Positions 15,459 through 24,749 of a DNA stretch of 58,631 bases are shown here, piece after piece (the stretch's first letter is position 1; the number at the start of each line of letters is the position of its first letter). The position numbers and the translations under genes were made by a program. The stretch spans positions 5,193 through 63,823 of the forward strand of contig NZ_HG424442.1 of NCBI RefSeq assembly GCF_000336385.2. Direction: 5' to 3'. The notes under the pieces were generated by a model. The model was not told the origin of the DNA. It was given only the letters and a program-made list of their open reading frames with translations, and searched no databases. The stretch comes from Lysobacter antibioticus HS124 (GTDB lineage: Bacteria > Pseudomonadota > Gammaproteobacteria > Xanthomonadales > Xanthomonadaceae).

Positions 15459-18317
15459 TCACTCCACCAGCTTGCCGGGATTTTCCCGTACGAACTGCTC
15501 CTTGGCGCTGCGCATGCCCTGCGAGAACGGCGCCTCGTACATGTTGCGCAAACCGCCCGCGTAGTAGTCGTTCGCCGTAGCGTACGCGCCCGCTCGCTTG
15601 CGGTCGTTGAGGTAATCGAGCTGCGCCGGGTCCTTGTCGATCAGATACTTGTAGATGCTGGTATTGATGTCGTAAACGCAGCCGCCGCGGTTCTTGCAGT
15701 ACGCGCTGTCGTCGTGCAGGACGCCCGCCCGCCAGATTTCCGTCGTCGACTTCGCCGACACCGTGCCGTAGGCGGCATGGGCCAGGAACGAGATCGGGCG
15801 GCCGGTGGCCTTGGTGGTGAGATACCGGCTATCGGCCAGCCGGTCCAGATCTTCGTTCAGGTACGTCTGCACGACTTCCGCCAGGCCTTCGGTGATCGCC
15901 GTGCTCGGCCAACCGTTGTTGCCCGCGTGACTCAGGAACAAACTCTTGCGATCCAACTCGTGCGCCATTTCGTGCCCAAGCTCCCAAGGGACGTACATCC
16001 CGGCGCGGTAGGACGGATTGTCGGCGAAGGCATAGATCCAGAAGGCTCGGTTCAAGCCCGCCTCCGACCGGTCGGACACCTCGCCGTACGAGGTGCCGCC
16101 TGCGAACGTCGCGTTCTGGTGATATTCGTTGAAATCGATGATCCCTTCGACGAACGGCGAGAAGCTTTCCTGCCAGTTGTAGGAGTTCGCGGTTACGTAG
16201 AAATCGCCGGCGCGATAGTTATGGCCGTTCTTCTCCGATTCGCTCCAGCGGTTCCGCAACACCTTCTTGTAGAAGTGCTCGTGCGCCAGATCGAACTCTT
16301 TGACGATCCGATCCATGATGTAGGTAGATGAAGCTGCGACCAAATCGCTCGGCTTCTGCGCCCAGACGCGCCAATCGTAGCCGCCGCGGTTGTAGGTGAA
16401 CTTGACGTCGAAGTAATAGTCGTCTGCGCCCGCCCGGTCCCGATAGGGCCGGCACATGCTGTATTGCTCGCAGCCCCCCAGCAGACCGGTCTTGCTCAGT
16501 ACGTAGCTCAAGGCCATGACCATGCCCTTGTGCCGCGTCTTGCCGGCGAGGATCGCGTTGCTGACCGTGGCGGTGATCGGCTTGATCCGATCCCTCCACC
16601 AGGCCAGCAGCACGTCGTACTGGAGAGCGGCCTGGTAGCGCGAGGAGAACTGGTACGTACCGTAGGCCTCCATCAGCTCGCGCATCAGTGCGGCCTGCGC
16701 CCCGCCCGATTGGTAAGGACTCTCGGACAGGATCGCGCTGTTGGCGGCGTCGAACGCCGCGCCGTAGGTGTTGTAGAAGGCGTTGCGCAACGTCGATTCG
16801 TTGCGGATCCGTTCGGCGGCCACCTGCCCCCTCGTCGTCCGGCATTGGTACTTGAACTTGCCGATGCTGACTTCGGATTGGCTGTAGCTGCCCCGGCTGT
16901 CGGTGACCAGCAGGGTTCCGTCGCTATTGCGATACACCGGAAGCCCTTGCAGCAGCTGGACGTCGAACATGGTCAGGGGATATTCGACCGCATCGATCCC
17001 GCTGCCGGCGTTGAGCTTGAAGGTCGCCGAATAGGTGTAGCTGCCGTTGCGCGCGTCCGTAGCCTGCAGATAGACCTTCTGCGGCAGGCCGCCAGGCGTG
17101 GTGCCATAGCTGGTGTTGGTGGCGATATTGCGCTTGTCCTTGGCGTCGTAGTACCCGGCCGAGCCCACGCTGAGGCTCAACGGAAAGTACAACGGGTTGT
17201 CGCCGACGGACTTCGGCGTGTAGTTGGGCTTATAGACGATCTCGAACTGCACGCTGTCGCAATGCGGCGCGACCGCATTCACCTCGACGTTCGGGTTCTG
17301 GTAGCTCTGATCGTAGGCCCGGTTCGACATGCTGAAGCTGACCCAGCTCCCGGTCGAAATCGCTTGTCGATAGCCCTTATCCGTGCCTGCGGCGAACGCG
17401 ACGTCGACCCGGTCGTCCGCGCCCGGCAGGGCGCCGGAGTCGGTCTTGCGCTTCGGGTAGCGCACTTCGGTGGTGAACGGCTGGGCGTTGTGCGCCAGCT
17501 TGGTCGAGAACAGGCTGTTGCGCAGCACGTTCATCAGATAGCCGGGCAAGCGGCTCATGAACGCGTTGGCGTTGAGGTATTCGTGCGCCCGATGTCCCGG
17601 CGCGTCGGCCGGAACGAACAAGGACACATAGTTGTTCATGTACTTCAGACGCTCGATCACCGCCTGGGTGGTGGTGATCAGATAGTCCTTGCGCGCGGCG
17701 TCGTAGGGCAGCGTATCGGCGCCGTCGGCGAACAACAGGGCGATGTTGCGGACCAGTTCGCTGTTGGTCGCGGTGGGGAAGTTCGCCGGCGCGTCGCTGT
17801 TGAACGCGTAGATGGAGCGGTTCGGCGTGCCCGAGCTGTAGACCAGCACGTCCATGGCGGCCTGGATCTTCTCGATCAGCCAGCTCGGCTGGCTCGAGAT
17901 GGGCCGGTCGATCGGCTGGTTGACCAGCCCCATGCGCAGGAACGCCACCAGGCTGTTGAGCTCGTTGAGCTTGGAATCGAACGCATCGGCGTCGCCGCTC
18001 AGGCCCGGCAGCTCCCGCGCTTTGCCGGCGATCGCGTCCGCGACCCAGTACAGGTGGTCCGCGGTATAGACGTCGCTGGCCGAAACCTGGCCCGCGCCCA
18101 TCCCCACATTCGAATTGATGCAGACGATTCCGCCGCTGAAATTCATCTGCGCCACCTTGGCGGCGAAGTTGGAATCGTTCCAGAACTTGGCGACGTTGTT
18201 TTCCGGACGACTGCATGTGTCGTCGCGCGGATTGCTTACCGCAGCCGCGGTCGCTGCCGCCGGAACGGCCCCCGCCGCCATCAGCAACAACGCCAATGAA
18301 CCACTTTTCGCTCGCAT
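15459..18317 (-). CDS. Large secreted zinc metalloprotease, collagenase (M9)-like
   Basis: Secreted protein of 952 residues. A Sec signal covers about residues 1-26 (MRAKSGSLALLLMAAGAVPA then AxA). The middle has no domain I recognise. The C-terminal third has the zinc motif HEMAH (H782, E783, H786) followed by ELD, and EGLAE at 810-814; E814 lies 28 residues after the second His. The pattern HExxHxLD...EGLAE matches gluzincins of the collagenase M9 type. Cysteines at several sites suggest disulfides. Substrate and true family need a profile search. AGGGG sits 7 bases before the ATG at 18317. The GC content looks lower than the neighbours. Confidence 0.75.
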   Translation of the reverse strand: MRAKSGSLALLLMAAGAVPAAATAAAVSNPRDDTCSRPENNVAKFWNDSNFAAKVAQMNFSGGIVCINSNVGMGAGQVSASDVYTADHLYWVADAIAGKARELPGLSGDADAFDSKLNELNSLVAFLRMGLVNQPIDRPISSQPSWLIEKIQAAMDVLVYSSGTPNRSIYAFNSDAPANFPTATNSELVRNIALLFADGADTLPYDAARKDYLITTTQAVIERLKYMNNYVSLFVPADAPGHRAHEYLNANAFMSRLPGYLMNVLRNSLFSTKLAHNAQPFTTEVRYPKRKTDSGALPGADDRVDVAFAAGTDKGYRQAISTGSWVSFSMSNRAYDQSYQNPNVEVNAVAPHCDSVQFEIVYKPNYTPKSVGDNPLYFPLSLSVGSAGYYDAKDKRNIATNTSYGTTPGGLPQKVYLQATDARNGSYTYSATFKLNAGSGIDAVEYPLTMFDVQLLQGLPVYRNSDGTLLVTDSRGSYSQSEVSIGKFKYQCRTTRGQVAAERIRNESTLRNAFYNTYGAAFDAANSAILSESPYQSGGAQAALMRELMEAYGTYQFSSRYQAALQYDVLLAWWRDRIKPITATVSNAILAGKTRHKGMVMALSYVLSKTGLLGGCEQYSMCRPYRDRAGADDYYFDVKFTYNRGGYDWRVWAQKPSDLVAASSTYIMDRIVKEFDLAHEHFYKKVLRNRWSESEKNGHNYRAGDFYVTANSYNWQESFSPFVEGIIDFNEYHQNATFAGGTSYGEVSDRSEAGLNRAFWIYAFADNPSYRAGMYVPWELGHEMAHELDRKSLFLSHAGNNGWPSTAITEGLAEVVQTYLNEDLDRLADSRYLTTKATGRPISFLAHAAYGTVSAKSTTEIWRAGVLHDDSAYCKNRGGCVYDINTSIYKYLIDKDPAQLDYLNDRKRAGAYATANDYYAGGLRNMYEAPFSQGMRSAKEQFVRENPGKLVE

Positions 18318-19045
18318 GATCGAACCCCTGTTGGCGAGGCCCCGGGCGTGGCCCGGTCTCGGATACGTGGAGAAACGCGTTTTGGGCACATGCGGTAGCC
18401 GGATCCGCTATCCGTTTCGGAGCCTCCCCCCGGCTGGGTGGCACAGCCGGTTCCGATGCCGCGGCGACACGCCCAAGCGCGGATCGAGCGTCGGCCGGCG
18501 CACCCGGGCCGGGCTCCGACGTTCGACTGCGCGCTCAGGGCCTCGCTCGACGGCGTCCGTCGATCCTGCGTTCCCCGGGACGATGTTCCGCTCCGGGGCC
18601 TTCGAGCCCGATCCCATTAGGGCAGACCTGCGCGCAAAATCGTATACGGAATACTCTTAGATGCCGGACCGGGCACAGCCCTCGTCCGACGCGGCCTGAT
18701 GCGGGCCCAAACGGCCCGGAGGGCTCGGCACAGGGGCGAAAGGCAGCGGGCGGGGGGCGTCGCAGGCGGCCCGGGTGCAGCGGCCGCGCGCCCAGGCGGT
18801 CACATTTTCCGCCCTTGCTAGGTCTTCAGTCATAGGCGCGGCGATGCAACCAAGCCGCTCCAGCAGACATCTCTATCTACGAACCCTGGCAGGTGCGCCG
18901 CACCCGCCGCCCGGTCCGGCCCCCCGTTCAGGATCTCGCCGAAAGGACCATGACTTACGGCACGGGTGGGAACTACGTTAGGTGTTGTACTTTACCAATA
19001 CACCGAAGCACTACGACTCCACAACACGAGGAAGAGGAAACCGCC
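18318..19045. other. Long intergenic region (728 bp)
   Basis: Lies between the minus-strand protease and the plus-strand 61-residue peptide gene. It has two relatively AT-rich parts, about 18625-18660 and 18950-19045. The second contains the short inverted repeat GGTGT..ACACC at about 18980-19003, in the probable leader of the peptide gene. Reading frames here are short and unlike proteins. I cannot assign promoters with confidence. Confidence 0.45.
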
Positions 19046-19231
19046 ATGAACGCTCTGACCACCAACCGCACCGCCACCACGACCGCCCCGACCAACGCCA
19101 AGACCGCCGCTCCGGTCCGCCACCTGCACCGCCAGCGCGATTTCGGCGTCGGCTACGGCAACAGCAGCGGCTACGCCAGCAACCGCAGCTACACCAGCAA
19201 CTGGGTCCAGCCGCGCTTCCGCTTCGCCTGA
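19046..19231 (+). CDS. 61-residue Gly/Ser/Tyr/Arg peptide of unknown function
   Basis: The N-terminal half is rich in Thr, Ala and Asn. The C-terminal half begins VRHLHRQRDFGVGYG and has paired repeats GYASNRSY / SYTSNW, ending in an aromatic-basic tail PRFRFA. There is no Cys, signal peptide or membrane segment. The ATG at 19046 follows GAGGAAGAGGAAA with about 8-base spacing; an in-frame ATG at 18950 is possible but its AAAGGA is too close. I know of similar small proteins in Xanthomonadaceae only by general impression, so conservation is untested. It could be a nucleic-acid-binding peptide or a precursor peptide; both are guesses. Confidence 0.65.
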   Translation: MNALTTNRTATTTAPTNAKTAAPVRHLHRQRDFGVGYGNSSGYASNRSYTSNWVQPRFRFA

Positions 19232-19446
19232 TCGCCGGTCGCCGACCATGGACCGGCCGATCGCAGCAATACCCCTGCCCCTTTCACCCCGACCCGGATC
19301 GGCGCGCCCTCGCAGTCACTGCCCGGCGCGCCGAATCCGGGCTTCTTGATCCACCGCGCGGGTTCCGCGCCGCTGCCGTTTCCGTCGCAACGCGTTCCGC
19401 CGCATCGCGGCTGGCCGGGCCCCGCCCGCGCCGCTATCGTGGCGCG

Positions 19447-19899
19447 ATGAACGCCCCCGACTCCGCTTCCGCCGCGCGCCCTGTGTTCCGCGGCACCACC
19501 ACCGTCGACGACCTCAATCGGCTTTCGCGCAACACCGCGATGGAACCGCTCGGCATCGTCTTCACCGAAATCGGCCCCGACTACGTGCGCGGCACCATGC
19601 CGGTCGACGCCCGAACCCACCAGCCCTACGGCCTGCTGCACGGCGGCGCCTCGGTCCTGCTCGCCGAAACCCTGGGCAGCAGCGCCGGCAACCTGTGCTG
19701 CCCCGAGGGCAAGGTCTGCGTCGGCATCGAGATCAACGCCAACCATGTGCGCGGCGTGCGCCGCGGCCTGGTCACCGGCACCGCGCGGCCGCTGCACATC
19801 GGCGGCAGCACCCAGGTGTGGGAGATCCGTATCGAAGACGAGGCCGGCCGCCTGGCCTGCATCTCGCGCCTGACCCTGGCCGTGGTACCCAAGGTCTGA
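19447..19899 (+). CDS. Hotdog-fold acyl-CoA thioesterase, YdiI/MenI type
   Basis: Protein of 150 residues matching the YdiI/EntH branch of hotdog thioesterases through MPVDARTHQPYGLLHGGASVLLAETLGS (about 47-74), containing the catalytic Glu of the AETLGS helix and the HGG turn, plus NANHVR and PLHIGGSTQVWEI. The family hydrolyses aromatic and short acyl-CoAs; E. coli YdiI acts on dihydroxynaphthoyl-CoA in menaquinone synthesis. Xanthomonads make ubiquinone, so a housekeeping CoA-release role is more likely. Stands alone, 64 bp before the LacI gene. Confidence 0.88.
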   Translation: MNAPDSASAARPVFRGTTTVDDLNRLSRNTAMEPLGIVFTEIGPDYVRGTMPVDARTHQPYGLLHGGASVLLAETLGSSAGNLCCPEGKVCVGIEINANHVRGVRRGLVTGTARPLHIGGSTQVWEIRIEDEAGRLACISRLTLAVVPKV

Positions 19900-19963
19900 G
19901 CCGGCGAGTAGGCTAGACCTCCGACGGCGCCGTCCGCGCCGGCCGCGCCGCCGCAGGAGCCCC

Positions 19964-21019
19964 GTGCGCCGACCCACCATCAAAGACGTCGCCGAACTCG
20001 CCCAGGTCTCGCTGAAGACCGTCTCGCGGGTCATCAACGACGAATCCGGCGTCCGCGCGCGCACCCGCGCGCGGGTGCACGAGGCCATCGCCGAGCTCGA
20101 CTACCGGCCCGACCCCTCGGCGCGCAGTCTGCGCAGCGCTCAGCCGTATGCGCTGGGCGTGGTCTACGACAATCCGAACCCGTACTACATCATCAGCGTG
20201 CAGAACGGCGTGCTCGCCGCTTGCCGCGAGACCGGCTACGGACTGCAGATCCATCCCTGCGATTCGTCCTCGCCGCTGTTGGCCGCCGACCTGATCGACC
20301 TGGTCCAGGGCGCGCGTCTGGCCGGGCTGGTGCTGGCGCCGCCGATGTCCGAGCGCATGGAGCTGGTCAGCGAACTGGTCGCGCACGGCATCAAGCTGGT
20401 GCGCATCGTGTCCGCCGCCGAGGACCCCAAGGACGGCTCGCCCTGCGTCTGGGTCGACGACCGCGACGCCGCCTACGACATCACCGAGCACCTGATCCAG
20501 CTCGGCCACCAGCGCATCGGCTTCCTGTGGGGCGGCAAATCGCACCGCTCCAGCTGGGAGCGCTACAAGGGCTATGCGCAGGCGCTGGCCGACTACGGCA
20601 TCGGCGAGGACGAAAACCTGGTCCTGCCGGGCGACTATTCCTTCGACGACGGTTTCCGCGGCGCGCGCCGCCTGTTCGCCCTGCCGGACCGGCCGACCGC
20701 GATCTTCGGCAGCAACGACGAGATCGCCGCCGGCGTGCTGGCGGCGGCCAAATCCTCGGGCATGCACGTGCCCTACGACCTGTCGATCGCCGGCTTCGAG
20801 GACAGCCCGTTCTCCAAGCAGTCCTGGCCGACGTTGACCACGGCGCGGCAGGCCACCGAAGAAATCGCCCGGCATGCAGCGTACCGGCTGATCGCCGAGC
20901 TGCGCCGCGAGACCGACCAGCCGGTGGAAGCGCCGGCCAACGAGGGCTTCAGCCCGATCCTGGTGGTGCGCGGCTCGACCGCGCCGCCGCGGCCGGCCGG
21001 GGGCCCCGGGGGCGCCTGA
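19964..21019 (+). CDS. LacI-family transcriptional regulator
   Basis: Protein of 351 residues. N-terminal LacI helix-turn-helix TIKDVAELAQVSLKTVSRVI at 5-24 and hinge region to about 60, then a periplasmic-binding-like sugar-sensing domain with ALGVVYDNPNPYY and GFLWGGKSHRSS. It starts at GTG (19964) after AGGAG at 19955-19959, a short 4-base spacing. It faces the Entner-Doudoroff genes (convergent with eda), so it may control sugar catabolism, but no operator is identified. The C-terminal Gly/Pro/Ala tail is not part of the fold. Confidence 0.92.
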   Translation: MRRPTIKDVAELAQVSLKTVSRVINDESGVRARTRARVHEAIAELDYRPDPSARSLRSAQPYALGVVYDNPNPYYIISVQNGVLAACRETGYGLQIHPCDSSSPLLAADLIDLVQGARLAGLVLAPPMSERMELVSELVAHGIKLVRIVSAAEDPKDGSPCVWVDDRDAAYDITEHLIQLGHQRIGFLWGGKSHRSSWERYKGYAQALADYGIGEDENLVLPGDYSFDDGFRGARRLFALPDRPTAIFGSNDEIAAGVLAAAKSSGMHVPYDLSIAGFEDSPFSKQSWPTLTTARQATEEIARHAAYRLIAELRRETDQPVEAPANEGFSPILVVRGSTAPPRPAGGPGGA

Positions 21020-21070
21020 GCCGGCGCAGCGGTCGGAACCGGAACCGGTCGTCGCGCGCCCTCACCCCGT

Positions 21071-21094
21071 CCCTCTCCCGCAGGCGGGAGAGGG
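21071..21094. terminator. Hairpin between convergent LacI and eda genes
   Basis: Perfect 11-bp arms CCCTCTCCCGC and GCGGGAGAGGG around a 2-nt centre, in the gap between two converging genes. A second imperfect copy follows at about 21138-21160. There is no U-tract, so it is a repeat that may act as a two-way terminator. Confidence 0.5.
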
Positions 21095-21171
21095 AGACCG
21101 GCCGGCTTCGCCGCAATTTCCCCGGGCGGCGCATCCGTCCCCTCTCCCATACGCGAGAGAGGAAAACACAC

Positions 21172-21816
21172 TCACTTCAACGCCGCCGCCTCGCGCGCCA
21201 GCGCTTCGATCTTGGTCCAATCGCCGGCCTGCACCGCCGCCGCCGGCGCCACCCAGGAGCCGCCGACGCAGGGCACGTTCTTCAACGCCAGATACTCGCC
21301 GGCGTTGTGCGCGCCGATCCCGCCGGTGGCGCAGAAGCGCAGCTCGGGCAGGGGCCCGCCGATGCCCTTGAGCGCGGTCGCGCCGCCGATCGATTCGGCC
21401 GGGAAGAACTTGAGCTGGGTGTACCCCTGCTCCAACAATGCCATCGCTTCCGAGGCGGTGGCCGCGCCGGGCAGCCACGGCAGGTCGATGTCGCGCGCGG
21501 CGGCGAGCAGGCCCGGCGAACTGCCCGGCGACACCGCGAAAGTCGCGCCGGCCTTCAACGCGTCGGTGAAATCCGACGGCCGGCGCACGCTGCCGACGCC
21601 GACCGCAGCGCCTTCGACTTCGGCCGCGATCGCGCGCACCGCGTCCAGCGCCACCGGCGTGCGCAAGGTGACTTCGATCGCCGGCAAGCCGCCGGCGACC
21701 AGGGCGCGCGCCAGCGGCACGGCATCCTTCACGTCCTCGATCACCAACACCGGCACCACCGGCGCCAGCGCCAATACCGCGCCGACGCGCTTTTGCAGAT
21801 CCTGGATCGAACTCAT
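21172..21816 (-). CDS. eda: KDPG aldolase (2-keto-3-deoxy-6-phosphogluconate aldolase)
   Basis: Class I aldolase of 214 residues that splits KDPG into pyruvate and glyceraldehyde 3-phosphate, the last Entner-Doudoroff step. Schiff-base Lys is K136 in TQLKFFPAE, and the catalytic Glu is in PAIEVTLRT. The substrate-binding GAGTV motif reads GVGSV here, a conservative variant. The ATG at 21816 has GGAG nine bases upstream; a GTG at 21837 in frame would add seven residues. It lies 32 bp downstream of the HAD gene, so it is last in the edd-HAD-eda unit. Confidence 0.95.
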   Translation of the reverse strand: MSSIQDLQKRVGAVLALAPVVPVLVIEDVKDAVPLARALVAGGLPAIEVTLRTPVALDAVRAIAAEVEGAAVGVGSVRRPSDFTDALKAGATFAVSPGSSPGLLAAARDIDLPWLPGAATASEAMALLEQGYTQLKFFPAESIGGATALKGIGGPLPELRFCATGGIGAHNAGEYLALKNVPCVGGSWVAPAAAVQAGDWTKIEALAREAAALK

Positions 21817-21848
21817 GGATTGAAACTCCGGATTCACGGGCGCCGCGC

Positions 21849-22529
21849 TTACGGACGCGCAGCCACTTCGTCGATGTGCTTGAGCAGGTCGGCCGGGTCC
21901 TCGTAGACCCGGAACGCGCCGGCGCGCTCGAGTTCTTCCTGGCCGTAACCGCCCGACAGCAACCCCACGCCGAGCGCACGCGCGCGGCGCGCGGCGAGCA
22001 GGTCCCAGATGCTGTCGCCGACCACCACCGAATGCTCGATGTCGGCGCCGACCTGGTCGGCCGCGGCCAGGAACAGGTCCGGGTCGGGCTTGGCGTGCTT
22101 GACCATGTCGCGGGTGATCACCACCGAACGCTCCGGATCGACGCCGAGCGCGACCAGATTATGGCGCGCGGTCTCCATCCGGCCGCTGGTCGCGATCGCC
22201 CAAGGAATGCCGTTGTCGCTCAGATACGCCAGCAGCTCGACCGCGCCCGGCAGCGGCCGGATCTGGGTCGCCTGCGCGGCGTAAGCCTGCGCATGCAGAC
22301 GGTGCAGGCGCTCGACCCGCTCCGGGGTGATGTCGATCCCGGTCTCGCGCAGCAGGATGTTGGTGAACAAGCCGCCGCTCATGCCGATCTTGCGGTGGAT
22401 GCGCCACACCGACAGCGGAATGCCGTCGGCGTCGAGCGCGTGCTTCCACGCCAGCACATGCTGGTAAACGCTGTCGACGAGCGTGCCGTCGAGGTCGAAC
22501 AGGAAGGTGGTACGTACGGGGGCGGGCAT
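21849..22529 (-). CDS. HAD-superfamily sugar-phosphate phosphatase
   Basis: Protein of 226 residues. HAD motif [13 protein letters not shown] (nucleophile D12, acid/base D14), a helical cap (about 20-85), motif II IATSGR, motif III Lys in KHAKPDPD, and motif [10 protein letters not shown]. The cap type resembles phosphoglycolate phosphatase and beta-phosphoglucomutase. It sits between edd and eda, so it may remove a phosphorylated sugar or sugar-acid by-product of this pathway; this is inference. Spacing is 54 bp to edd upstream, and that gap holds a GGGATTGGGGAT-type repeat. Confidence 0.88.
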   Translation of the reverse strand: MPAPVRTTFLFDLDGTLVDSVYQHVLAWKHALDADGIPLSVWRIHRKIGMSGGLFTNILLRETGIDITPERVERLHRLHAQAYAAQATQIRPLPGAVELLAYLSDNGIPWAIATSGRMETARHNLVALGVDPERSVVITRDMVKHAKPDPDLFLAAADQVGADIEHSVVVGDSIWDLLAARRARALGVGLLSGGYGQEELERAGAFRVYEDPADLLKHIDEVAARP

Positions 22530-22583
22530 GGGCGGCCGGGATTGGGGATGAGGGGATTCGGGATTCAGGACTCGAGCGGGCGA

Positions 22584-24416
22584 TCAAAGCGGCAGCGGCG
22601 GAAACACGCCGGCGCCCTGATCGGCCGGTGCGGCGTAGCCGCGGAAGGCGGCGAACAGTTCGCGGCCGAAACCGACATGGTGCGCCGACAGGTCGACCGT
22701 GGCGTGCTCGCGCGTCGCCCAGTCGCCCGGTTCGACCACGCTCAGCGTGCCGGCGACCGCATCCACCCGCACCACGTCGCCGTCGCGCAGCTTGGCCAGC
22801 GGGCCGCCGGCGCTGGCTTCGGGGGTGACGTGGATCGCCGCCGGCACCTGCCCCGACGCGCCGGACATGCGCCCGTCGGTGACCAGGGCGACGCGGTGGC
22901 CGCGCTTCTGCAGCACGGTCAGGGTCGGGGTGAGCTGGTGCAGTTCGGGCATGCCGTTGGCGCGCGGGCCCTGGAAGCGCACCACCACGACCACGTCGCG
23001 GTCGAGTTCGCCGCGTTCGAAGGCTTGCTTGACCTCGTGCTGCTCGGCGAACACCCGGCACGGCGCCTGCACCGTCCAACGGTCTTCCGGCACCGCCGAG
23101 ACCTTGATCGCGGCGGTGCCGAGATTGCCGTTCAGCACGCGCAGGCCGCCGTCGGCGCGGAACGGCTCGGCGACCGGGCGCAGCACCGCGGTGTCGGCGC
23201 TGGCCGGCGCCGAGGGCACATAAGCGACCGTGCCGTCGTCGGCCAATCGCGCTTCGACCCGGTAGCGCGCCAGGCCCGGGCCGGCGACGGTTTCGACGTC
23301 GCCGTGCAACAGGCCGTGGTCGAGCAGTTCGCCGATCAGGAAGGCCAGCCCGCCGGCGGCGTGGAAATGGTTCACGTCGGCGCTGCCGTTCGGATACACC
23401 CGTGCCAGCAGCGGAATCGCCGAGGACAGCGCGTCGAAGTCTTCCAGACGCAATTCGATGCCGGCCGCCGCCGCCATCGCGATCAGGTGCAGCAGGTGGT
23501 TGGTCGAACCGCCGGTGGCGTGCAGGCCGATCACGCCGTTGACGATCGCGCGCTCGTCGACGATCCGGCCGATCGGGCGGTAGTCGTCGCCCAGCGCGGT
23601 GATCTGCGCGGCGCGCTGCGCCGCCTGCGCGGTCAGCGCATCGCGCAGCGGCGTATTGGGATGGACGAAGCTCGAACCCGGCAGGTGCAGGCCCATCATC
23701 TCCATCAACATCTGGTTGGAGTTGGCGGTGCCGTAGAAAGTGCAGGTGCCGGGGCCGTGGTAGCTGCGCGCCTCGGCCTCGAGCAGTTCCTCGCGGCTGG
23801 CCTCGCCGGTGGCGTAGCGCTGGCGCACGCGCGACTTCTCGTCGTTGGGCAGGCCCGAGGTCATCGGCCCAGCCGGCACGAAGATGCCCGGCAAGTGGCC
23901 GTACTGCAGCGCGCCGATCAGCAGGCCGGGCACGATCTTGTCGCACACGCCCAGGTACAGCGCCGCATCGAACATGTCGTGCGACAGCGCGATCGCGGTC
24001 GACATCGCGATCACATCGCGCGAGAACAGCGACAGCTCCATGCCTTCGCGGCCCTGGGTGACGCCGTCGCACATCGCCGGCACGCCGCCGGCGACCTGGG
24101 CGGTGGCGCCGCAATCGCGCGCCGCGGTCTTGATCAGTTCGGGAAAGCGCTCCAGCGGCTGATGCGCGGAGAGCATGTCGTTGTAGGAATTGACGATGCC
24201 CAGGTTGGGCGCGACGCCGCTGCGCAGCGCCTGCTTGTCGCCGACCGTGCAGGCGGCGAAGCCGTGGGCCAGATTGCCGCAGGACAGACGCCGCCGGTGC
24301 GGACCGCTGCCGCTGGCCGCCTCGATGCGGGCCAGATAGGCGGTCCGGCGCGCTCGGCTGCGTTCGACGATGCGTTGCGTGACTTGCGCGACTACGGGGT
24401 GCAGTTGGGTATTCAC
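22584..24416 (-). CDS. edd: 6-phosphogluconate dehydratase
   Basis: Iron-sulfur dehydratase of 610 residues, matching family length, that converts 6-phosphogluconate to KDPG. Cluster-binding Cys are in [10 protein letters not shown] and [11 protein letters not shown], with a further Cys in the [13 protein letters not shown] region, the IlvD/Edd arrangement. It starts at GTG (24416). It is separated from pgl by 333 bp with repeats and hairpins, so it may have its own promoter although it reads in the same direction as zwf-pgl. Downstream are the HAD phosphatase and eda. Confidence 0.96.
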   Translation of the reverse strand: MNTQLHPVVAQVTQRIVERSRARRTAYLARIEAASGSGPHRRRLSCGNLAHGFAACTVGDKQALRSGVAPNLGIVNSYNDMLSAHQPLERFPELIKTAARDCGATAQVAGGVPAMCDGVTQGREGMELSLFSRDVIAMSTAIALSHDMFDAALYLGVCDKIVPGLLIGALQYGHLPGIFVPAGPMTSGLPNDEKSRVRQRYATGEASREELLEAEARSYHGPGTCTFYGTANSNQMLMEMMGLHLPGSSFVHPNTPLRDALTAQAAQRAAQITALGDDYRPIGRIVDERAIVNGVIGLHATGGSTNHLLHLIAMAAAAGIELRLEDFDALSSAIPLLARVYPNGSADVNHFHAAGGLAFLIGELLDHGLLHGDVETVAGPGLARYRVEARLADDGTVAYVPSAPASADTAVLRPVAEPFRADGGLRVLNGNLGTAAIKVSAVPEDRWTVQAPCRVFAEQHEVKQAFERGELDRDVVVVVRFQGPRANGMPELHQLTPTLTVLQKRGHRVALVTDGRMSGASGQVPAAIHVTPEASAGGPLAKLRDGDVVRVDAVAGTLSVVEPGDWATREHATVDLSAHHVGFGRELFAAFRGYAAPADQGAGVFPPLPL

Positions 24417-24749
24417 GGGTACTCGGTCAATGCCAGGCGCTGGCGGAAGAAGCCGGACGATCCTCTCTCCAGCGACAGAGGCCGACCGGTTCCCCCTTCG
24501 AAAAGGAGGTAGGGGGGATGTGCTCTTCCTACACCTTCCGCAGAAGCAAAGGCAAAAGCAAATCCCCCCACGCCCGCGAAGCGGGCGCTGCCCCTTTCGT
24601 CGAAAGGGGCGACAGCAAAAGCCGTAACTTGGGAGGGGAGGGAGTCAGGGCTTGGCTGTCTTGGGCGCCCAAGCTGTGGCGGGCGCCAAGGAGTCCGAGA
24701 TTAGGGATTCGGGATTAGGGATTGGCAGAGCAGAGCGGACGGCTCTCGC
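24417..24749. other. Intergenic region with repeats inside the ED cluster
   Basis: 333 bp between pgl and edd. Holds a short repeated string GATTAGGGATTCGGGATTAG at about 24699-24725, related to strings before the HAD gene (22545-22570) and before mnmG's end (46590-46620), and the two tandem hairpins listed next. The edd promoter must lie here if it has one. Confidence 0.5.
24571..24610. repeat. Two tandem hairpins between pgl and edd
   Basis: First hairpin: arms CGCCCGC / GCGGGCG with a GAA loop (24571-24587). Second: 10-bp arms GCCCCTTTCG / CGAAAGGGGC around one base (24590-24610). On the minus strand they are followed by a T-rich stretch, so they could end the zwf-pgl transcript about 140 bp after pgl. 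Confidence 0.5.

Noticed and set aside
18115-18660. 181-codon frame upstream and antisense of the protease start
   Set aside because: Covers the protease signal peptide on the other strand and continues into non-coding DNA; no ribosome site and no motif.
18950-19045. A longer form of the 61-residue peptide from the ATG at 18950
   Set aside because: AAAGGA is only two bases from that ATG, while the ATG at 19046 has a well-spaced GAGGAAGAGGAAA. The added residues also look like non-coding reading.
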